Assembly (NCBI GenBank): GCA_947487325.1
Contig: CANKWG010000003.1
Coordinates: forward strand, 1-32,093
Source: Oxalobacteraceae bacterium
Lineage (GTDB): Bacteria > Pseudomonadota > Gammaproteobacteria > Burkholderiales > Burkholderiaceae_D
DNA: 32,093 nt
Direction of reading: 5' to 3'
The notes under the pieces are model-generated. The model saw only the letters and a list, made by a program, of their open reading frames with translations, did no database searches and had not been told where the DNA came from. Below are positions 21,713 through 32,093 of the stretch, piece by piece. Position numbers and translations under genes: made by a program. Position 1 is the stretch's first letter. Each line of letters begins with the position of its first letter.

Positions 21713-22899
21713 ACTTTTGCCAATCCCAGTAAATGAGCCATGTCCTTGAAGAAGATTTTCACATGAGCCAGTGGTTTCGCGCGCACTAATTCTTTGTTCA
21801 TGTAGGCGTCAAAGGTGAGCTTTTGCACATCCTTGTCTTCGCACATACTGACAAAGCGCTCGCGGCGTTTATCGCTGGAGTACCAGAAATATTGCATGAT
21901 TCCCAGTACCCAGAAAACTTTGCCATGATCTTTCATGAAGCGCTTACGTGCTTTAGCCAGGCAGCGCGCGTTGCCGGTGACCAGCAATTCTTCTGCAGCA
22001 TCGGCCGCAAGACGTCCGCCCAGCATCGCGTAGTAAATACCTTCACCGGAGGCCGGCGCGACCACACCTGCTGCATCGCCGGCTAACACGACATCGCGGC
22101 CATTGTCCCAGCGGGGCAGGGGTTTCATTGGTAGTGGCGCACCTTCGCGGCGCACGGTCTTTGCGTTTTCAAGACCGACTGCCGTGCGCAATGAGGTGGT
22201 GGCGTTACGCAGTGAGAATCCTTTGTCTGCGCTGCCTGTGCCGATGGAGAGTGTGCCGCCGTGCGGAAATACCCAGCCATAAAAATCAGGCGACAATTTG
22301 CCCTGATAGAACACATCGCAGCGCGTGTCATCGTAATCAGCGGGCTTGACTGCAGGTGCTTCGACGATTTCGTGATACGCGAACACGTACTTGGTTTTTT
22401 CCGCGCCGGGGACGGCTTGTTGCGCGACGGCCGAACGTGCGCCATCGGCGCCGATGATGCTACGCGCGCGGACGGTATGACGCTCGCCATCATCGCCGCT
22501 TTGGAAAGTCACCGTACTCATGCCATCTTCATCCAGACCGACACGCTCGAAGCGGGCATTGCGACGGACAGCGCCGGCGGAGGCGGCGCGCTCACGCAGC
22601 CATTCATCGAATTGTTCGCGATCGACCATGCCAACGAAACCGCCTTCGATAGGAATATCTACTTTGGTGTTCGATGGCGCGATCATGCGTGCCGAGCGCG
22701 CTTTGGCGACCAGCATATGATCCGGAATATCAAAATCACGAATGGCGCGTGGCGGTATTGCGCCACCACAGGGTTTGATGCGACCCGCGCGGTCCAGTAG
22801 CAGAACGCGTCGTCCGCGCCGCGCAAGATCATGGGCTGCAGTGGAACCGGCAGGACCGCCGCCAACGATGACGACATCGAATTGTTCGTGGTTTGACAT
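21709..22899 (-). CDS. bchP: Geranylgeranyl diphosphate/bacteriochlorophyll reductase
   Basis: FDVVIVGGGPAGSTAAHDLARRGRRVLLLDRAGRIKPCGGAIPP; GDAAGVVAPASGEGIYYAMLGGRLAAD; next to bchG. Confidence 0.95.
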   Translation of the reverse strand: MSNHEQFDVVIVGGGPAGSTAAHDLARRGRRVLLLDRAGRIKPCGGAIPPRAIRDFDIPDHMLVAKARSARMIAPSNTKVDIPIEGGFVGMVDREQFDEWLRERAASAGAVRRNARFERVGLDEDGMSTVTFQSGDDGERHTVRARSIIGADGARSAVAQQAVPGAEKTKYVFAYHEIVEAPAVKPADYDDTRCDVFYQGKLSPDFYGWVFPHGGTLSIGTGSADKGFSLRNATTSLRTAVGLENAKTVRREGAPLPMKPLPRWDNGRDVVLAGDAAGVVAPASGEGIYYAMLGGRLAADAAEELLVTGNARCLAKARKRFMKDHGKVFWVLGIMQYFWYSSDKRRERFVSMCEDKDVQKLTFDAYMNKELVRAKPLAHVKIFFKDMAHLLGLAKV

Positions 22900-22929
22900 G
22901 CGCTTCCCCTTCGCGGAGTCGTTACTGCT

Positions 22930-24261
22930 TTATGAAAATGATGGTTGCACGACACTGCCTGACTGCTGCTCGCGCTGTTGCTCCATCATTGGAATACGTG
23001 ACGCCAACAGCGCCGACGCGATAAACAACAGTGCTTCACCGCCAAACACCGTGCCATAGGCAACGCCGGATGAAGGTAGTAGCCAGTGGGCCAGATCGCT
23101 GGCGATGGTGCCCAGCAACCCACCTACGCCAAAGGCAATCGCTTGAGCGGCGCCCCACAGTCCCATGCGCACACCTTCGCGTGCTGAACGGCCTTCTGAA
23201 GCAAGACGCATCATCTGGCCAATCGCGGCAATCGAAAACGCACCATTGGCTGCGCCCATCAAAAACACGTTTGCTTTCAACGGCCATGGTGGGCCAACAT
23301 GGCCGGCAATGGAAAGGCCTGCGAGCGCGATTGCGGATGCGATGCAGCCACCCACGCACCAGAGTTGCAACGAGCCTGCACGGCCGTGCGCGAATTTACT
23401 ACCCACCAGCGCAACCAGCAGCATGCCGACCAATACGCCGCCATGCTGCACGCCAGAGAGGCTGGTGGATTCGCCCGGCGTGAAACCAAACACGGTGCCG
23501 GCGAACGGTTCCAGAATCAGGTCCTGCGCACTGTAGGCGAGCATGGAAATGAAAATGAAGATCGTGAACTGACGAGCAGCGGTTTCGCGCCACACATCAG
23601 CGAGCGCTGTGCGAAAGGGCACGATCTGTGATGCTTCGGGTTCGATGATTTCATCGCCCGGATCATGTTCAAGCCTGAACAAGGCGATTAACGTGATGAT
23701 CATCGCGCCTGTGCATACAGTCAGCGTGACGCCCAGCAAGCGTGTCGGTGTATAGGGATCGAGCAGCTGACCCGCACAACCTGCCGTGACGGCAAAGCCA
23801 ACGATCATCATCAACCACACGGTGGTTGCCGCTGCTGCGCGTTTTTCGCTTTGCACGCGCATGGCCAGCAGTACCAGCAGTGAGGTGCCTGCGGCACCGA
23901 CGCCCAGTCCGATCATCATAAACCCGGCAATTGCGAGAATCACGCCGAGCACCGGTGAGTTCGTCATCCATAAGGTCGCTGCGGTTGCGCACAGCGCGCC
24001 CATCGAGAGAAGCGTCATACCGCCAATGATCCAAGGCGTGCGTCGCGCTCCCTGGTCTGAGCCGTGACCCATGCGCGGACGCGATATCTGCACCATGTAA
24101 TGCAGCGCAACCAGCGCACCAGGCAAGATTGCTGGCAGCATGAGTTCAACGACCATGATGCGATTCAGTGTTGACGTCATTAATACAACGATCGAACCGA
24201 GCGATGCTTGCACCATGCCTAACCTGATGATTTGCGCCCACCCAAAATGTGAGGGAATCAT
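22930..24261 (-). CDS. PucC-family MFS protein (Bch2/LhaA-like) between bchP and bchG
   Basis: 443 aa; multiple TM segments; LNRIMVVELMLPAILPGALVALHYMVQISRPRMGHGSDQGARRTPWIIGG. Confidence 0.92.
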   Translation of the reverse strand: MIPSHFGWAQIIRLGMVQASLGSIVVLMTSTLNRIMVVELMLPAILPGALVALHYMVQISRPRMGHGSDQGARRTPWIIGGMTLLSMGALCATAATLWMTNSPVLGVILAIAGFMMIGLGVGAAGTSLLVLLAMRVQSEKRAAAATTVWLMMIVGFAVTAGCAGQLLDPYTPTRLLGVTLTVCTGAMIITLIALFRLEHDPGDEIIEPEASQIVPFRTALADVWRETAARQFTIFIFISMLAYSAQDLILEPFAGTVFGFTPGESTSLSGVQHGGVLVGMLLVALVGSKFAHGRAGSLQLWCVGGCIASAIALAGLSIAGHVGPPWPLKANVFLMGAANGAFSIAAIGQMMRLASEGRSAREGVRMGLWGAAQAIAFGVGGLLGTIASDLAHWLLPSSGVAYGTVFGGEALLFIASALLASRIPMMEQQREQQSGSVVQPSFS

Positions 24262-24263
24262 TC

Positions 24264-25142
24264 TTATCCTCCAATCGTTCGCAACCCGAAGGCTGCCACC
24301 ATCATGCCGGCCACCAGCAACGGGACACCAAATGCGGATATCTTCAATGCGCGCTCAACGGGTGATGCCATGAAGTACTTCATAAATCGTGCTTGGGCAA
24401 ACATCAACCCAACGATGGCGAGTGCATGCCAAGGTTTACCCCAATGAATCAGCAAGCCTACGACGACAAATTGCGGCAGTAGCATGACCCAGCAAGAAGT
24501 GATTGCGGCCAGCCGTACGCCGAGTTGTACCGGTAGCGAACCGATACCCATCTGGCGATCGCCGTCGACGGATTTGAAATCATTGAGGGTCATGATGCCG
24601 TGGGCGGCGAGGCTGTAAAGTAATGCCAGCAACATCGATCGAGAGTCTGGCATTGCTCCGCCTGCCATTACGGCGCTACCCGTTATCCAGGCCAGACCTT
24701 CATAAGAAATACCGCAAGCGGCGTTACCCCACCAGCCGTTTTTTTTTAGACGCAGCGGGGGCGCACTATAGGCCCATGCCAGCGCAAGTCCTGCTATCGC
24801 TGCAATAAAGCCCCAAGGGCCGAGTGCGGTCGCCACTATCAGCGAAAGGCCAGTCCATAACACCGCGATGTACAAGCCCCAGCGTCCTGGCATACGACCC
24901 GAAGGAATCGGACGCTGCGGTTCATTGATGGCGTCAACTTCGCGATCGAACCAATCGTTAACGGCCTGACTGGTTGCACAGACCATAGGGCCGGCAAGCA
25001 AGATGCCGACGATGATCAGCGGCCAATTATCTTGGAAGCTCTGACCGGATGCGACGACTCCACAGGTAAACGCCCACATCGGCGGAAACCAGGTGACAGG
25101 CTTTAGTAATTCGGCAACGGCCGAAAGTTTGGGGCGGGACAT
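24264..25142 (-). CDS. bchG: Bacteriochlorophyll/chlorophyll synthase
   Basis: ELLKPVTWFPPMWAFTCGVVASG; QAVNDWFDREVDAINEPQRPIPSGR; ATG (MSRPKL) at 25142 preferred over the track's TTG at 25178. Confidence 0.95.
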   Translation of the reverse strand: MSRPKLSAVAELLKPVTWFPPMWAFTCGVVASGQSFQDNWPLIIVGILLAGPMVCATSQAVNDWFDREVDAINEPQRPIPSGRMPGRWGLYIAVLWTGLSLIVATALGPWGFIAAIAGLALAWAYSAPPLRLKKNGWWGNAACGISYEGLAWITGSAVMAGGAMPDSRSMLLALLYSLAAHGIMTLNDFKSVDGDRQMGIGSLPVQLGVRLAAITSCWVMLLPQFVVVGLLIHWGKPWHALAIVGLMFAQARFMKYFMASPVERALKISAFGVPLLVAGMMVAAFGLRTIGG

Positions 25143-25172
25143 GCGGTAGATTGTGCCCGCGACAGTTTTAAG

Positions 25173-25190
25173 TGTCAATTAAAACTGACA
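25173..25190. promoter_or_regulatory. PpsR/CrtJ-type operator TGT-N12-ACA upstream of bchG
   Basis: TGTCAATTAAAACTGACA; nested with 9-bp inverted repeat CAGTTTTAA(163-171)-N7-TTAAAACTG(179-187), offsets within 25,000. Confidence 0.8.
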
Positions 25191-25238
25191 CATTTGGGGC
25201 AACGCCTACCCGCAGTTATTCGGGCCTAGAGGGCGTTC

Positions 25239-26672
25239 TCACTTGTCGTCACCGCCTAGGTTGCCGATGCCATGCTGACGCAGTTTCACGTACAGACTTT
25301 GGCGGGACAATCCGAGGATTTCTGAGGCCGTGGCCCGGTTGTCCTGAGTGAGGATCAGGGCCGCCTCGATGCAGAGTTTTTCAATCAGGTCGGTGGTTTC
25401 ACCGACAATTTCACGCAATGGCACGCGCCCGACCAATTCGGTCAGTTGTTCGACCGAGTGAGGCATAGCGTTGCGGGTTTCGCTGCCACCGCGGCGGCCA
25501 ACATCGCGAATTGTGAAGCCCAGGGCGCCGCCGCTGCCCTGCTGGGTCACGGCGACAGCCGAAATCTCGACAGGAATCTGTCGGCCGTTTTCATTGCGTA
25601 TGGTTGTGGCAAACAGTCGGACCGAGCTGCGCTGGCGCAAATTGGCCAACAAGACATTCAAGTCAACACCTGCTCTGCCAAGCCAACGGTCCAATGATTC
25701 GCCGACAACCTGATCCGCCCGATTCATTTCTACCATCTCGGTGAATGCCCGGTTAACAGCGAGGACATCACCATCGGTATCGGTAACGACGAAGGCATCG
25801 GGTGCCTGTTCGATCACGCGTGTCACCATTTCAGCCTGAGTCGCGCTGCTATTGTCTGTCCGCATGGCCTGCTCATGCCTGACGCGGACCAACAGAACCT
25901 CTCCACCTTCTTCGTGCATGACGGAGACGGACACGGTCACGGGGTGGTTACGGATTTTGGCGACGGCCTGATCCGATTTGCCACCCCCACGCACCGTGTC
26001 CAGCAGTTTGCCGATCACGCTGCGAGAGTCATTGTCGATGCAGTCGATCATTTGCTTGCCGACCATGCGCCGCACCGTATCGCCGAACGCCTCAGCTGCC
26101 GCAGGATTGGCTTCGATGATTTTTTGCGATTTGCCGTCGACGACTAGTACGCCCTCGGAGGTGAGGTCGAACAGGATGCGGTAGCGGGATTCGAGATGGC
26201 GCAACCGCAGATAATCGCGCTCCATCGTCTGCTGCGCATTGACAAGCTGCTGCTGAATTTCAGATTGGGCGCGCAAGTCGCGACCCAGTGCAATCATGCG
26301 GCCCTTGGGACCGACCGAAACAGCGCAGAAGGAGATGGGAATGTAGGTACCGTCATCGGCAAGGACATTCACTTGTCGCCAAGTTGCGCGGTTGTCAGTA
26401 CCAGCATTGAGAAGCTTGACTATTTTGGGCCGGCTTTCCGAGGCGACGGTGTCCTGCCAGGATTTGCCGATCCAGCCATCCACGCCGCCCTTGACTGGCA
26501 GCACGTCCGCCTTTGAGGACACCTCTTCGACAATGCCCTCTCCATTGACGACCAAAACAAGGTCTGCCGCTGCTGATAAAAGCGCAACATTCGCTTCCGT
26601 GCTGAGCTCGGCGAGCGCTTGTTTCGGAGGGTTTAATTGTGTCACGTAGGGTGTGCCGACTTGTGATCGCAT
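25239..26672 (-). CDS. ppsR: PpsR/CrtJ family PAS-HTH photosynthesis repressor
   Basis: Multiple PAS modules; Fis-type HTH C-terminus CIEAALILTQDNRATASEILGLSRQSLYVKLRQHGI; sits between bchG and aerR. Confidence 0.95.
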   Translation of the reverse strand: MRSQVGTPYVTQLNPPKQALAELSTEANVALLSAAADLVLVVNGEGIVEEVSSKADVLPVKGGVDGWIGKSWQDTVASESRPKIVKLLNAGTDNRATWRQVNVLADDGTYIPISFCAVSVGPKGRMIALGRDLRAQSEIQQQLVNAQQTMERDYLRLRHLESRYRILFDLTSEGVLVVDGKSQKIIEANPAAAEAFGDTVRRMVGKQMIDCIDNDSRSVIGKLLDTVRGGGKSDQAVAKIRNHPVTVSVSVMHEEGGEVLLVRVRHEQAMRTDNSSATQAEMVTRVIEQAPDAFVVTDTDGDVLAVNRAFTEMVEMNRADQVVGESLDRWLGRAGVDLNVLLANLRQRSSVRLFATTIRNENGRQIPVEISAVAVTQQGSGGALGFTIRDVGRRGGSETRNAMPHSVEQLTELVGRVPLREIVGETTDLIEKLCIEAALILTQDNRATASEILGLSRQSLYVKLRQHGIGNLGGDDK

Positions 26673-26780
26673 GGATTAAAAGGCCGGACCCGCAGAAGCG
26701 GCGCGAACGGAAATTATACTAACCAGTCACATTATGTACGCAATTAGATGTACTTTCAAGTAAAGTGACACACACCTGCG

Positions 26781-27635
26781 TCAATTAATCCTCACATCTT
26801 GTTGCTGTTGTATTAGTTGAACAGCAAGTTGGAGGGCGGCTTCGGCATCTGCAGAGTAGCCATCGGCCCCAACGGTTGACGCCAAGTCGGGTTGATGGAG
26901 GAAAGCCGGCCCGCCGACCATGACCGAGAGCCGGGGATTGCTGGAGGTTTTGCGAGCGACTCGTATGGCTTTTGTCAGTGCGGGTAGTTCATTATCTGAG
27001 CCAACCGACAAGGCCAGCACATCAAACCAGTACGCTGATAACGCATCCTGCACTTCGCTCGGCTTGGGTGAGGGGATGGACAAAACGGTCCAGCCTTCTC
27101 GACGGAAAAATTCCGACAGCATTGACAAGCCAAAGGTATGTTGTTGCCCCGGCAGGGTCGCCATCAGGATTCGACGCTCCGACGCCATTGCCGTTTTTGT
27201 ACTTTTCGCATTGCTTTGAAAAGCGGGACTCGCCTCATGAAGCAGGGTTTGCAGCCGCCATAAGCAAAGGGTGACCTCCGAGAATGTACAGCTGTCGGCA
27301 TTCCACCATTCGCCCACATAGTTCGCCGCCGGGGCGAACAGACTAAGATAAACCTTATCCATTGTGACGCCACGGGCCAAGATGTCGGCCACGCTAGCGC
27401 GGGCATCGGGCATGCGGTTTTCTAGCAGTGCTTGGCAAAAATCTGCAATATCGCTTGCAAGAACCGCGGGCGTGTCCTGAGACTGTGGGCGCTGCTCTTG
27501 GTGGGCCATCATTAATCGGGGGATGATTTCCGCCTCCAGTAGCGGAAGCAACCGCGATTCGCTTGCCAATTCATCTAGTGTTCCTGGGCTTTGGCCAATG
27601 TCATCACTGCAATGGCCGGTTGTACCTTCGTCCAT
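26781..27635 (-). CDS. aerR: AerR/PpaA family cobalamin-binding antirepressor
   Basis: B12-binding-like domain MATLPGQQHTFGLSMLSEFFRREGWTV..; adjacent to ppsR; AGGAGA SD upstream of ATG 27635. Confidence 0.9.
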   Translation of the reverse strand: MDEGTTGHCSDDIGQSPGTLDELASESRLLPLLEAEIIPRLMMAHQEQRPQSQDTPAVLASDIADFCQALLENRMPDARASVADILARGVTMDKVYLSLFAPAANYVGEWWNADSCTFSEVTLCLWRLQTLLHEASPAFQSNAKSTKTAMASERRILMATLPGQQHTFGLSMLSEFFRREGWTVLSIPSPKPSEVQDALSAYWFDVLALSVGSDNELPALTKAIRVARKTSSNPRLSVMVGGPAFLHQPDLASTVGADGYSADAEAALQLAVQLIQQQQDVRIN

Positions 27636-27746
27636 TTTTGTCTCCTGCTTCGCGGATGAGTCCGGTCGTCACTGACGCGTTGTCCGCGCCTGTCAGCCCG
27701 GAGCCATCACTACCCCCCCCATGCGGGGTGGCCAATAAAACAAGTT

Positions 27747-27778
27747 TTCCGCGGCAGTTGTGCCTTTTGCCCGCGGAA
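27747..27778. repeat. Perfect 8-bp inverted repeat in the aerR-bchF intergenic region
   Basis: TTCCGCGG (27747-27754)-N16-CCGCGGAA (27771-27778). Confidence 0.8.
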
Positions 27779-27852
27779 TTCCCTGTGTCAACGCGCCACC
27801 CGAAAAATGAGCTATCCGGGCACTTATGTCAAGTTTAATTCGTAACTAATTG

Positions 27853-27881
27853 TTGACAGACTTGCGAGTCACCCCTACATT
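27853..27881 (+). promoter_or_regulatory. Predicted sigma70 promoter of bchF operon overlapped by PpsR-like half-sites
   Basis: TTGACA (27853-27858)-N17-TACATT (27876-27881); overlapping TGT-N12-GTA (27827-27844) and CGT-N12-ACA (27841-27858). Confidence 0.65.
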
Positions 27882-27917
27882 GCATCTCACCCCCCCTTCC
27901 GGGTCAAGACGCCGAAC

Positions 27918-32093
<4,176 letters not shown>

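Noticed and set aside
25143-25178. TTG start for bchG at 25178 as in the ORF track
   Set aside because: Would place translation across the PpsR operator; ATG at 25142 gives the expected BchG N-terminus.

Overview
The window is chromosomal DNA from a probable phototrophic betaproteobacterium (Burkholderiales-like by gene content; taxon inferred, not tested). Left part (1-10.6 kb): 3' end of hemE, a ~850 bp AT-rich intergenic region with DnaA-box-like sites, priA, a DUF1857-like gene, rep helicase, DUF2256, slyX, DUF2288, a YdcF-like gene, a cytochrome c5-like gene, tRNA-Arg(CCG), a secreted metallophosphoesterase-like gene and a secreted three-repeat protein of unknown function. Middle (10.6-21.2 kb): cbbR divergent from a compact red-type Calvin operon cbbL-S-X-F-P-T-Z-A-Y. 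Right part (21.2-32.1 kb): photosynthesis gene cluster, tspO-bchP-bch2(PucC-like)-bchG-ppsR-aerR/ppaA on the minus strand, and bchF-bchN-bchB-[bchH remnant]-bchL on the plus strand. The most notable observation is that the gap between bchB and bchL, where bchH (Mg-chelatase large subunit, ~1200 codons) normally sits, holds only a 72-codon single-frame relic (31280-31495). Its 3' half reads like a BchH C-terminus, it has two in-frame stops, and its terminal TGA still overlaps the bchL ATG. This suggests internal deletion of bchH within an otherwise intact bchFNB(H)L operon. Other points of interest are the oriC-like hemE-priA region with regularly spaced DnaA boxes, PpsR-type operators overlapping TTGACA -35 elements, tspO coupled to bchP, and cbb and bch operons converging with a 15 bp gap. 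All homology calls come from reading translated sequence; no database search was run.
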